Under the pieces are notes generated by a model. That model had not been told where the DNA came from and ran no database searches. It saw only the letters and a program-made list of their open reading frames with translations. From assembly GCA_041739465.1 (NCBI GenBank), contig JBGSNX010000045.1, positions 1 to 64,000 on the forward strand: 64,000 nt of DNA. The letters are read 5' to 3'. Positions 42,603 through 50,168 of the stretch are shown piece by piece (the stretch's first letter is position 1; the number at the start of each line of letters is the position of its first letter). A program made the position numbers and the translations under genes. The stretch is from BOKV01 sp041739465 (GTDB lineage: Bacteria; Pseudomonadota; Alphaproteobacteria; Rhizobiales; Rhizobiaceae).

Positions 42603-43424
42603 CTACCGCCTGTCCTTATCTTGCCGTCCCCAGGGGGATGGCTGTACCGTCTCCACCTGTGGTTGGCCGGGTAGCGGGTATCCCTCTTCGGCAACCGCTG
42701 GCGGGGGAACCGGCGGAATGACTTCATCCACGGGTACGCGATCAAACAAAGGCATATTGCGCCGCTTGAACAAAGGCAGCAAAACGGCACCTGCTGCAAT
42801 GCCACCGACATGGGCGGCCCAGGAGACCTGATCTTCGCTGTTGAAAGCGAAATTCAACAGCTGGAAAAGGATCCAGGCACCAATGACCCAGAGTGCCGAA
42901 AGGCGCAAGGGAATGCGGCCCAGCGCCAGCACCCAGACCTTCACATTCGGGTGCAATAGCAGATATGCAGCAACAACTCCTGCAGCAGCGCCGGAGGCGC
43001 CGATCAGTGGCGATTCAGATTGCGGCAGCATGAAAGCGTGCATGGCAGCGCCGGCCGCGCCGCAAACAAGGTAGAATACCAAATATTTGAGGTGGCCCAT
43101 GGCGTCTTCGACATTGTCACCGAAAACCCAGACAAAAAGCATGTTGCCCGCAAGGTGCATCAGATCGCCGTGCAGGAATGTGTAGCTTACATAACTTGCC
43201 CATGCCGGGATGAACTGCATTGCGGCGGGCAATTCCTGTGCGCCGGAGGCGACAACCGGGATGAAACCGAACGAGAAAATCGCCGCCTTGACGGTGTTTT
43301 CCGAAACCAGGATCGTTGTTCCGAGCGTCAGCCAGATCAGGCAATTGGCGAGGATCAAGGCCAGCGTCACATACTGGATGCGGATGTGCTTGAGCACATT
43401 GGCGTCGTGCAGTGGAATGAACAC
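42603..43424 (-). CDS. Rhomboid family intramembrane serine protease
   Basis: A 273-residue protein with about six helices. The catalytic serine is in IGASGAAAGVVAAY and the catalytic His in VSWAAHVGGIAAG. The helix-2 HLAGNMLFVWVFGDNVED has the family Asn. The C-terminus is Pro-rich and cytoplasmic. It would cleave a membrane protein substrate within the bilayer; the substrate is unknown. It follows the adenosyltransferase by 45 bases on the same strand. Confidence 0.92.
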   Translation of the reverse strand: MFIPLHDANVLKHIRIQYVTLALILANCLIWLTLGTTILVSENTVKAAIFSFGFIPVVASGAQELPAAMQFIPAWASYVSYTFLHGDLMHLAGNMLFVWVFGDNVEDAMGHLKYLVFYLVCGAAGAAMHAFMLPQSESPLIGASGAAAGVVAAYLLLHPNVKVWVLALGRIPLRLSALWVIGAWILFQLLNFAFNSEDQVSWAAHVGGIAAGAVLLPLFKRRNMPLFDRVPVDEVIPPVPPPAVAEEGYPLPGQPQVETVQPSPWGRQDKDRR

Positions 43425-43469
43425 GGTATGTGCGAGCCTTCTTGGCTTTGCGCCGTTGGTGGGTCGGTA

Positions 43470-44042
43470 TCAGCGGTTCTTGCCTGGTACCCATAGAACA
43501 TCGTCTTTTCCGCCGGAATTGGCAACGCGGGAAGCCACGAAAAGAAAGTCCGAAAGCCGGTTCGCATATCGAATGCATGGCTCGCCTATCTCTTCGTGAC
43601 GTGCCAGATGCGCCATAATGCGCTCGGCCCGACGAACCACCGTTCTTGCAAGGTGCAAATGGGTAGCGGCTGGCGAGCCACCGGGCAGCACAAACGAATT
43701 CAGCTGCGACAAATCCGCGTTGTACTGGTCGATCAGTGCTTCTATCCGGTCAACCTGCGCGCCCGTTATCCGCAAGGGCTCATATCCCAGATCCTTGCCT
43801 TCATCGGGGGTAGCGAGGTCAGCGCCCAAATCGAACATGTCATTCTGGATCTTGACGAGTTCGGCGCGCAACGGATCGTTCGGCTGCAAATGCAAAATGA
43901 CCATCCCGATGCATGAATTTGCTTCATCCACGGTGCCATAGGCTTCCACCCGCAAATCGAACTTGTCGCGCCGCTCGCCATTGCCAAGGCCGGTTGTCCC
44001 GTCATCGCCCGTGCGCGTGTAGATCTTGTTGAGCTTTACCAT
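43470..44042 (-). CDS. Cob(I)yrinic acid a,c-diamide adenosyltransferase (PduO type)
   Basis: A 190-residue PduO-family enzyme: VKLNKIYTRTGDDGTTGLGNG (ATP-binding N-terminus), RVEAYGTVDEANSCIG, and AATHLHLARTVVRRAERIM. It transfers the adenosyl group of ATP to cob(I)alamin to form coenzyme B12. ATG 44042 is used, eight bases after the twin-TM gene. B12-dependent methylmalonyl-CoA mutase would link it to the valine pathway, but that gene is not here. Confidence 0.93.
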   Translation of the reverse strand: MVKLNKIYTRTGDDGTTGLGNGERRDKFDLRVEAYGTVDEANSCIGMVILHLQPNDPLRAELVKIQNDMFDLGADLATPDEGKDLGYEPLRITGAQVDRIEALIDQYNADLSQLNSFVLPGGSPAATHLHLARTVVRRAERIMAHLARHEEIGEPCIRYANRLSDFLFVASRVANSGGKDDVLWVPGKNR

Positions 44043-44049
44043 GCCGAAA

Positions 44050-44244
44050 TCAGCCTTGCTGGGAGATGTAAAGGGCTGCAAGCACCACAACCAGCGCAAT
44101 GAACTGGAACAGGATGCGTGCGCGCATCAGGCTTTGCGAGCGGTTGGGACTGCCGCCGCGCGCCATGTTCCAAAGGCCCAGGGCAAGCACGACAAGCACT
44201 GCTGCCAGTGCAACGGGAATGATGATGGCGAAAACGGTGTTCAT
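44050..44244 (-). CDS. Twin transmembrane (HIG1-like) small protein
   Basis: A 64-residue protein that is almost wholly two membrane helices, VFAIIIPVALAAVLVVLALGL and ILFQFIALVVVLAALYI, joined by the basic loop MARGGSPNRSQSLMRAR. This matches the alphaproteobacterial twin-TM/HIG1-N family. Mitochondrial HIG1 proteins act in respiratory complex assembly, but transferring that role is inference. ATG 44244 is preferred over 44277. It is coupled to the adenosyltransferase gene. Confidence 0.85.
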   Translation of the reverse strand: MNTVFAIIIPVALAAVLVVLALGLWNMARGGSPNRSQSLMRARILFQFIALVVVLAALYISQQG

Positions 44245-44324
44245 TTTGGCTCCGGTCGGACGCGGCCCAAACCGCACACAAAGCTAAATAGCGCCTTGTG
44301 GCGGTCATGCAAGCTTGTGTGTGG

Positions 44325-45152
44325 TCAATCGGACCGCATGAGCACCTTGTCCAGCCAACGTGTCGGCAACAGACGGCGGGCTATAAACATGGCATGGGTC
44401 GGCACGGTCACCGGATAGTGTGCGCGGGGAGATGGCGATTCCAGTGCGTGTTTCAGCTTCCTGTAAACGGCATCGGGTCCAAGGCGGAAGCGGTTAACGC
44501 CGCCACCGTCATTGAGTTTGGCAAGATTGTTCTTATAGACCTCGCGGTGAACCGAGCCTTCAATGTCGACATTGGTCAGGAACTTGACCACGGCATTGTC
44601 GGAAAACCGCGATTCGATCGGGCCGGGTTCGATCAAGCTGACATGGATGCCGGTGCCCTTAAGTTCCATTCGCTGGGTGGAAGCCAGCCCCTCGAGCGCG
44701 AATTTGGTGGCATTGTAGGCTCCGCGCCAGCGATAGGCGATGATCCCCAGAATTGAGGAGCAATGGACTATCCGGCCATGCTCTTGTTTGCGCATCACCG
44801 GAACGCAAAGCTGGGTAAGGGTATGCCAGCCGAAGAAATTGGCCTCAAACTGTTCGCGCAGTGCCTTTGTGGTCAGGTCTTCAACTGCGCCCGGCTGGCC
44901 ATAGGCTCCGTTGTTGAACAAGGCATCCAACCTGCCACCGGTCAATTGCATGACTTGTTCAAAGGCTGTGTGGATGGAGGCTTCATCAGCATAATCGAGA
45001 AACACCGCCTCAAGGCCCTGTTGCTGCAACGCGCTGATGTCTTCAGGTTTTCTGGCAGTGGCAAAGACCCGCCAGCCATCCTGCTTCAACGCAGAGGCGC
45101 AATATCGGCCAATTCCGGTTGAACAGCCGGTGACAAGGATTGTTTTCGACAT
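44325..45152 (-). CDS. SDR family oxidoreductase
   Basis: A 275-residue short-chain dehydrogenase: ILVTGCSTGIGRYCASAL, NNGAYGQPGAVEDL, SSILGIIAYRWRGAYNATKFALEG with Tyr-x3-Lys, and IEPGPIESRF. The C-terminal YPVTVPTHAMFIARRLLPTRWLD is typical of the classical SDRs acting on lipids or steroids in COG0300-like groups. The substrate is unknown. It leads the minus-strand run into the twin-TM, adenosyltransferase and rhomboid genes and is divergent from yihY. Confidence 0.88.
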   Translation of the reverse strand: MSKTILVTGCSTGIGRYCASALKQDGWRVFATARKPEDISALQQQGLEAVFLDYADEASIHTAFEQVMQLTGGRLDALFNNGAYGQPGAVEDLTTKALREQFEANFFGWHTLTQLCVPVMRKQEHGRIVHCSSILGIIAYRWRGAYNATKFALEGLASTQRMELKGTGIHVSLIEPGPIESRFSDNAVVKFLTNVDIEGSVHREVYKNNLAKLNDGGGVNRFRLGPDAVYRKLKHALESPSPRAHYPVTVPTHAMFIARRLLPTRWLDKVLMRSD

Positions 45153-45212
45153 GAGTTGAGGCCTGGATAAATTGTCAGTATCTGGTGAAGCGACCGCAGA
45201 CAGGAAACGGCA

Positions 45213-46070
45213 TTGCGAATCACCCAGACCATATCGCGTTTTGCTGGTCCGTTCCTGCTGGCCCTGATGCGCGCACTCAACCGCTTCAACCGCGATGATG
45301 GCTGGGCAATTGCCAGCCATGTTGCAATGTCCGGGATCATGGCGCTGTTTCCGTTCCTGATCTTTGCAACGTCGATGGCGGCTTTCTTCAACCTTGGGGA
45401 ATTTCCGCAGCAGGCAGTGACACTGCTATTTGATACCTTGCCGGACGGGGTGGCAGCGCCACTCGCCGACCAGTTGAACACGGTTCTGACCATCCCGAGG
45501 GGCGACATCCTGACCCTTGGTGCGGCAACCGCGCTGATCTTTGCTTCCAACGGAGTTGAGGCTTTGCGCCTTGGACTCAATCGCGCTTATCGCGGCACGG
45601 AAACGCGCAATTTCCTGGTGCTGCGCGTTCACAGCATCGGATTTGTCATCCTTGGCTCCATCATGGTGGCGACGGTGACCTTTCTTGTCATTCTCACGCC
45701 GCTGGCTCTGGACCTGGCGCGAAAATATTCGCCGATGCTTTACGAGCAGATCGAGCGCGTCGACTATTGGCGATTGATGGTGTCGGCGACAATCCTGATT
45801 GCCGCGCTGTTTGCCAGCCACAAATGGCTTCCGGCAGGACGACGTTCTTTCATGGAAATTGCGCCTGGCGCGTTGTTCACATTGTCGTGTTGGCTGGCTG
45901 CAGCCATCGCATTTTCGGCATATTTGCGGGGCTTTGCCGACTATGTCAGCACCTATGCCGGACTTGCCAGCGTGTTCATTGCGTTGGTTTTTTTCTATGT
46001 GATGGCGGCAATTTTCCTCATCGGTGCCGAACTCAATGCCTGCCTGATCGCCAACCGCGTAGAACCGTAA
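45213..46070 (+). CDS. YihY/virulence factor BrkB family protein
   Basis: A 285-residue membrane protein with about six helices and the family features DDGWAIASHVAMSGIMALFPFLIF, FASNGVEALRLGLNRAY and the final VFIALVFFYVMAAIFLIGAELNA. The start is TTG 45213, about ten bases after AGGAAA; ATG 45267 is a less supported alternative. Once annotated as ribonuclease BN, the family's actual function is unresolved. A stem-loop overlaps its stop codon. Confidence 0.88.
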   Translation: MRITQTISRFAGPFLLALMRALNRFNRDDGWAIASHVAMSGIMALFPFLIFATSMAAFFNLGEFPQQAVTLLFDTLPDGVAAPLADQLNTVLTIPRGDILTLGAATALIFASNGVEALRLGLNRAYRGTETRNFLVLRVHSIGFVILGSIMVATVTFLVILTPLALDLARKYSPMLYEQIERVDYWRLMVSATILIAALFASHKWLPAGRRSFMEIAPGALFTLSCWLAAAIAFSAYLRGFADYVSTYAGLASVFIALVFFYVMAAIFLIGAELNACLIANRVEP

Positions 46071-46092
46071 ATTCTACCGGTTCTAGTTTACT
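46060..46092 (+). terminator. Candidate terminator at the yihY stop
   Basis: TAGAACCG (46060-46067) pairs perfectly with CGGTTCTA (46078-46085) around a 10-base loop. A short T/A tail, GTTTACTATA, follows. The stem includes the last yihY codons. The weak T-tract makes it a moderate candidate. Confidence 0.4.
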
Positions 46093-46107
46093 ATACGTAA
46101 ATGCTAG
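46083..46107 (+). promoter_or_regulatory. Dyad upstream of the small membrane protein gene
   Basis: TTTAC-N5-GTAAA (46087-46101) is flanked by CTAG on both sides (46083-46086 and 46104-46107), about 50-75 bases before the ATG at 46158. It is a plausible operator for that gene. No known regulator matches with certainty. Confidence 0.3.
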
Positions 46108-46157
46108 TGCGCTAAAAGAACGTCGGGGGGTGGCTAGGCCGGATTGAGGAGATTTCA

Positions 46158-46445
46158 ATGCTTTGGCAGTTGCATCAGGACGACTGGATCGTCTCATTTG
46201 CTTTCATCGCGGCAATGTCCTTCATGTGTGGCTGGCTCGCAGACCGCATCCTTGGCTACAGCGGCTTTGGCGTCATCGGCAACTGGCTGCTGCTGCTGGT
46301 TGGCTGCTATGTCGGGCTTCTGGTCTACAACATCTACGGCTTCCGCCTTGGCTGGCAGCCTGCCCTGACAATCGCCGTGGCCATGGCTGGTGGATCGGTC
46401 CTACTGCTGATGCTGGCGATGATCAAATCGGCAACCCGGACCTAG
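46158..46445 (+). CDS. Small three-helix membrane protein, unknown
   Basis: A 95-residue hydrophobic protein with GAGGAGA before its ATG. It has three predicted helices: WIVSFAFIAAMSFMCGWLAD, VIGNWLLLLVGCYVGLLVYNI and LTIAVAMAGGSVLLLMLAMI. The glycine-rich middle (GYSGFGVIGNWLLLLVG) recalls GlsB/YeaQ/YmgE proteins, but the match is too loose to name it. It sits alone between yihY and convergent gluQRS, preceded by a dyad. Confidence 0.75.
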   Translation: MLWQLHQDDWIVSFAFIAAMSFMCGWLADRILGYSGFGVIGNWLLLLVGCYVGLLVYNIYGFRLGWQPALTIAVAMAGGSVLLLMLAMIKSATRT

Positions 46446-46455
46446 GCGCACTGGC

Positions 46456-47355
46456 CTAAGGCATATCAAGCCCGATCATCTGCCGGAGTTGCGCGGGTGT
46501 GGTGCCCGATTCGCGCAAATGGCGGATCGCAGTGCTTGCACGGCTCTTTGAGAGCTTTTTTCCTTCTGCGTCCAAAACCAGCTTGTGATGAAAATACTGA
46601 GGCGCAGGCAAGCCCAGCAGTTCCTGCAACAGCCGGTGCACGGAGGTTGGGTGAAACAGATCCTGCCCACGCACAATGGTGGTTATGCCTTGACGTTCAT
46701 CATCGTGGACGCAGGAAAGGTGGTAGCTCGTTGGCGTGTCCTTGCGGGCGATCACAAAATCGCCCCAGGCGGCCGGGTTGGCAGTGATGGTTCGGGGTTG
46801 TGCATCCGGGCCAGGGCCTGTTTCGCTCCAGACCAGGTCATCGCGAATTGAGTGCAGCGCCTTTTGCAAGTCCAGCCGAAGGGCAAAATCGTCGCCGCGC
46901 CCGATCCTTTGGTGCCTTTCCTGCGCATCCATGACCTTCTCCGAGGCTGGGTTGAACGGTGCACCATCGGGATCGCGCGGCCATGGCTGGGCTGCGTTGT
47001 CAGCGGTTGAAAGCTCGCGCAACTGTGCCCTCGTGGCGAAAGAGGGGTACAAGAGGTTCAGTTTTTCAAGCTGGTCGAGCCGCTCGCGGTACTCGGCAAA
47101 GTGTTCCGATTGACGGCGCGGTGTGCTGTCCCACTCAAAGCCTATCCATTCCAGATCCTCCAGCATCTGCTTTTCGAGTTTTGGCGTACAGCGGACACGG
47201 TCTATGTCTTCGATGCGCAGCAGCATCGTTCCGCCGCACTTGCGGGCCATCTCCAGGTTCAGCAAAGCCGATAGGGCATGCCCAAGATGCAAATGGCCGT
47301 TGGGGCTGGGCGCAAAGCGCAATACCGGGCGTTTTGCGGGCGGTGCTTGTGTCAT
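46456..47355 (-). CDS. gluQ: tRNA glutamyl-Q(34) synthetase GluQRS
   Basis: A 299-residue truncated GluRS paralogue without an anticodon-binding domain. It has RFAPSPNGHLHLGHA (HIGH-type), the LLRIEDIDRVR segment and the KMSKS-type KLSKSRAST. It glutamylates queuosine at position 34 of tRNA-Asp. The segment that carries zinc-binding Cys-x-Cys in Escherichia coli reads YPSFATRAQ here, so the zinc site is absent. The length fits the family. It is divergent from the glycosylase gene. Confidence 0.92.
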   Translation of the reverse strand: MTQAPPAKRPVLRFAPSPNGHLHLGHALSALLNLEMARKCGGTMLLRIEDIDRVRCTPKLEKQMLEDLEWIGFEWDSTPRRQSEHFAEYRERLDQLEKLNLLYPSFATRAQLRELSTADNAAQPWPRDPDGAPFNPASEKVMDAQERHQRIGRGDDFALRLDLQKALHSIRDDLVWSETGPGPDAQPRTITANPAAWGDFVIARKDTPTSYHLSCVHDDERQGITTIVRGQDLFHPTSVHRLLQELLGLPAPQYFHHKLVLDAEGKKLSKSRASTAIRHLRESGTTPAQLRQMIGLDMP

Positions 47356-47408
47356 GCCGGCAATTTAGCCAATCTGCACTTGCGATCAATGCGAGGCGTC
47401 TTCAAATC

Positions 47409-48050
47409 ATGCGGGTCATTGCGGCAGAAGCCGATATTGTGGAAGGCCTTTCCCATCTGGCCCGCGCCGATCCGCGCCTTGTTCCGGCAATTGCCGTGGC
47501 TGGGCCGGTGCCATTGCGGCTTTCCAGCGCGGATTTTTCCGGACTTGCCTCGATTATCGTGTCCCAACAGGTTTCCAAGGCCAGTGCTGATGCCATTTTC
47601 GGGCGGCTGAGCACATTGCTGGACCCGCTTGATGCGGTTTCGCTGGGGCAAGCGGACGACGAATTGCTGCGTCAGGCTGGCCTGTCGCGGCCCAAGCAGC
47701 GAACCTTGCGCAACATTGCGGCAGCTGTATGCGAGGGCGATCTCGACCTTGGCGGACTTTGTGTTTTGGCACCCTCCGATGCCATTGCGCAAATGACTTG
47801 CATCAACGGGATCGGGCCCTGGACAGCGGAAATCTACCTGCTGTTTTGCGCAGGGCATGCCGATATTTTTCCGGCGGGTGATCTTGCCCTGCAGGAGGCC
47901 GCGCGGATGATACTTGGCATGGAGGCGCGGCCCAGCGAAAAAGCCTTGCGGGAAATCGCGTCCGCGTGGTCGCCCTGGCGGGGCGTGGCGTCCCGTCTGC
48001 TGTGGGCATATTATGCCGCCGAGAAAGGCCGCGAAGGCGCTCCGGCGTGA
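47409..48050 (+). CDS. DNA-3-methyladenine glycosylase (AlkA-like, HhH-GPD)
   Basis: A 213-residue DNA glycosylase: SIIVSQQVSKASADAIFGRL, the helix-hairpin-helix CINGIGPWTAEIYLLFC, and the catalytic Asp in FPAGDLALQEAARM. A Trp in place of the catalytic lysine of bifunctional glycosylases indicates a monofunctional enzyme. It would excise alkylated purines. ATG 47409 is used; the frame is open far upstream but there overlaps divergent gluQRS. It lacks the AlkA N-terminal domain, so it is Mag1-like. Confidence 0.88.
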   Translation: MRVIAAEADIVEGLSHLARADPRLVPAIAVAGPVPLRLSSADFSGLASIIVSQQVSKASADAIFGRLSTLLDPLDAVSLGQADDELLRQAGLSRPKQRTLRNIAAAVCEGDLDLGGLCVLAPSDAIAQMTCINGIGPWTAEIYLLFCAGHADIFPAGDLALQEAARMILGMEARPSEKALREIASAWSPWRGVASRLLWAYYAAEKGREGAPA

Positions 48051-48176
48051 CACCATGCCATTGCAAAACCTGCGCAAAGGCGGGATTCACCTTCGTTTTC
48101 ATGCTTCACAAGGCTGACACAGTGGTCTTACATAAGTGAGTCGACGGAATGGCGTGAATCGGAACGGGAGGTATCC

Positions 48177-48734
48177 TTGACGATTGCGGTGTCGCCGGAT
48201 GCTCATCCGGCACTGGTGCTCAATGCGGATTATCGTCCGCTGAGTTATTATCCGCTGTCACTTTGGAGCTGGCAGGACACGATCAAAGCCGTGTTCCTTG
48301 ACAGGGTGAACATCGTTGCCGAATACGATCTGTCTATCCGCAGCCCCAATGCGCATTTTCGCCTCCCAAGCGTTGTCTGCCTGAAAAGCTATGTGAAGCC
48401 GAGCCGCTCGCCTGCTTTCACCCGGTTCAACGTCTTTTTGCGCGACCGTTTCGAGTGCCAATATTGCGGCGACAGCGATGAATTGACCTTTGACCATGTG
48501 GTGCCCCGCTCAAAGGGTGGTGTGACCTCATGGGAAAACGTTTGCGCTGCATGCTCGCCTTGCAATTTGCGCAAGGGCAACAAGCTGCCGTCGCAAGCCA
48601 AGATGTGGCCGGCACAGAAACCGTTCATTCCCAGTATCGAAGACTTGCACAAGAACGGGCGGAAATTTCCGCCCAATTATTTGCATGAAAGCTGGATGGA
48701 CTATCTCTACTGGGACACCGAACTGGAGCCCTAG
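48177..48734 (+). CDS. HNH endonuclease
   Basis: A 185-residue protein with an HNH/zinc domain in its C-terminal half: FECQYCGDSDELTFDHVVPRSKGG, then SWENVCAACSPCNLRKGNK. CxxC pairs bind zinc, and DHV plus Asn form the nuclease site. The N-terminus ALVLNADYRPLSYYPLSLWSW is typical of a widely conserved, chromosomal group of proteobacterial HNH proteins whose role is unclear. The start is TTG 48177 with GGGAGGT five bases upstream. Confidence 0.9.
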   Translation: MTIAVSPDAHPALVLNADYRPLSYYPLSLWSWQDTIKAVFLDRVNIVAEYDLSIRSPNAHFRLPSVVCLKSYVKPSRSPAFTRFNVFLRDRFECQYCGDSDELTFDHVVPRSKGGVTSWENVCAACSPCNLRKGNKLPSQAKMWPAQKPFIPSIEDLHKNGRKFPPNYLHESWMDYLYWDTELEP

Positions 48735-48745
48735 GCGTTTATACC

Positions 48746-49255
48746 TCAGGCCTTTTGCCCCTGCCAGGCGCCTCGAAACGCGATGGCCGCAAGCCCAAGG
48801 CTGGCGACGACATTCCATCCAGCAAAAGAAAGACCCAGAAAGCGGCCCGCCGCCTTGTCGCAAGATGGCGGGCGTTTGGTTGTCAGATCGCCCAGCAGAT
48901 CGCCGACATTGGACGAAATGTTTCCGGCTGTTGCGCCGCAATCGGCCGGGCCTTGCCAAAATCCCCATTCAACGCCGGAATGAAAAGTCGCCAACACGAC
49001 AGAGTAAAGCATCAGCAATCCGACAATCGCAAGCAGGCCAGTGGCGATGTAGCGGGGCCAGCCAAGAGCCAGTGCGGCAAGGACAAGGGCACTCAACGGA
49101 ATAGCCGCATAAAAGGGCTCGCGCTGGCCAAGGCACAATTTGCAGGGGATGTAACCGCCGAGATGTTCAAATGCCAGAACGGTGGCGATGACCAGAACCA
49201 TTCCCGCCAGAACTGCCATGGCGTTTGGCGCAATTCCATTAAAACCAAGGCGCAT
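48746..49255 (-). CDS. dsbB: Disulfide bond formation protein B
   Basis: A 169-residue protein with four membrane helices. The first periplasmic redox pair is CKLC in GGYIPCKLCLGQREPFY. The second is the Cys in GPADCGATAG with SCDKAAG. It would reoxidise DsbA and pass electrons to quinone. ATG 49255 is preferred; the longer frame to 49294 overlaps yqaA by 22 bases. It follows yqaA on the same strand. No dsbA is nearby. Confidence 0.88.
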   Translation of the reverse strand: MRLGFNGIAPNAMAVLAGMVLVIATVLAFEHLGGYIPCKLCLGQREPFYAAIPLSALVLAALALGWPRYIATGLLAIVGLLMLYSVVLATFHSGVEWGFWQGPADCGATAGNISSNVGDLLGDLTTKRPPSCDKAAGRFLGLSFAGWNVVASLGLAAIAFRGAWQGQKA

Positions 49256-49272
49256 CAGACCAATCCCGTTGT

Positions 49273-49863
49273 TCAGTGAAGCAGGTAGCGCCACACGAAG
49301 TAGAGCGCCAGAACGGCACCTGCCCCAAGCGCCGCCAGCAGTTTCAATCGCTTTTCAATGAAGCTTTTTATGGGCGGACCGTAGGAACGCAACAGCCAGG
49401 CAAGCGCAAAAAAGCGCAAGCCCCGTGCAACAATTGCCGAAGCGATGAACAGCCAGATGTTGATGTTGGCAGCACCGGCAAGGATGGTCACGACCTTGAT
49501 CGGCGGCAAATGCGACAGGCCGGATGTAACCAGCATCAGCAGGATGGCGTTGGCATTGGCGCCCGAGCGCAGCGCCTCAAAACTCTCATACTTCCCGTAG
49601 AATTCCAGCACCGGTTTGGCGACGGCTTCAAAGGCGTAAAAGCCGATGAACCAGCCCAGTATGCCGCCCAGAACAGAAAATAACGTGGCAACGAAGGCAT
49701 AGCGGTAGGCGCGGTCAGGCCTTGCCAGGGCCATTGGCAGGTAAAGCACATCGGCGGGGATGAGAAAGAACGAGCTCTCAACAAAGGCAATGACCGCCAG
49801 CCAGACTTCAGCCGACTTTCGGGCAGCAAGCGAAAGCACCCAGTCATACATGGCACGGATCAT
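49273..49863 (-). CDS. YqaA family (SNARE-associated/DedA-like) membrane protein
   Basis: A 196-residue membrane protein: FVESSFFLIPADVLYLPMALARP and the helical C-terminal segment HLPPIKVVTILAGAANINIWLFI, as in YqaA/VTT-domain proteins related to DedA. DedA relatives move undecaprenyl phosphate or phospholipids across the membrane; a similar role is possible here. ATG 49863 (MIRAMYDWVLS) has GGGA upstream; 49920 is a longer alternative. Confidence 0.87.
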   Translation of the reverse strand: MIRAMYDWVLSLAARKSAEVWLAVIAFVESSFFLIPADVLYLPMALARPDRAYRYAFVATLFSVLGGILGWFIGFYAFEAVAKPVLEFYGKYESFEALRSGANANAILLMLVTSGLSHLPPIKVVTILAGAANINIWLFIASAIVARGLRFFALAWLLRSYGPPIKSFIEKRLKLLAALGAGAVLALYFVWRYLLH

Positions 49864-50031
49864 GAAGTTTCCCGGCAGGTTGGCGGTTGAAAAGCGATGC
49901 CGGCCAGCCAGCAACATCAACGCCTTCTAGCCATGTTCGCGAACAAGGTCCATTGCCCGCGAGCGGTCTTGCTTCGGCTTTTGCAATCGGGTTGATTTTG
50001 CGCTCGCAAGGCGCTAGCAGCATGACTGCCT

Positions 50032-50117
50032 GCCCCTGTGGCGGAATTGGTAGACGCGGCAGACTCAAAATCTGTTGCCCAAAAGGCGTGCTGGTTCGAT
50101 TCCGGCCAGGGGCACCA
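50032..50117 (+). tRNA. tRNA-Leu (anticodon CAA)
   Basis: Acceptor GCCCCTG pairs with CAGGGGC (50107-50113), followed by discriminator A and an encoded CCA. The anticodon stem GCAGA/TCTGT closes the loop CTCAAAA, giving anticodon CAA for UUG codons. A long type II variable arm (TGCCCAAAAGGCGT) and GGTTCGATTCC T-arm confirm a class II tRNA-Leu. TTG starts and codons are used nearby. Confidence 0.95.
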
Positions 50118-50168
50118 ATTCTCAATCCTGCCTGCGATGGTCAATACAGCGTGGCTTTCGCCTGAAAG

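Noticed and set aside
42460..44244. Cobalamin riboswitch near the adenosyltransferase or cobW genes
   Set aside because: Gaps are too short and I could not recognise the B12-box; PduO-type genes are commonly not riboswitch controlled.
46959..47408. N-terminal extension of the glycosylase frame by 150 codons
   Set aside because: It lies antisense to gluQRS, and the HhH-GPD family aligns only from about 47409.
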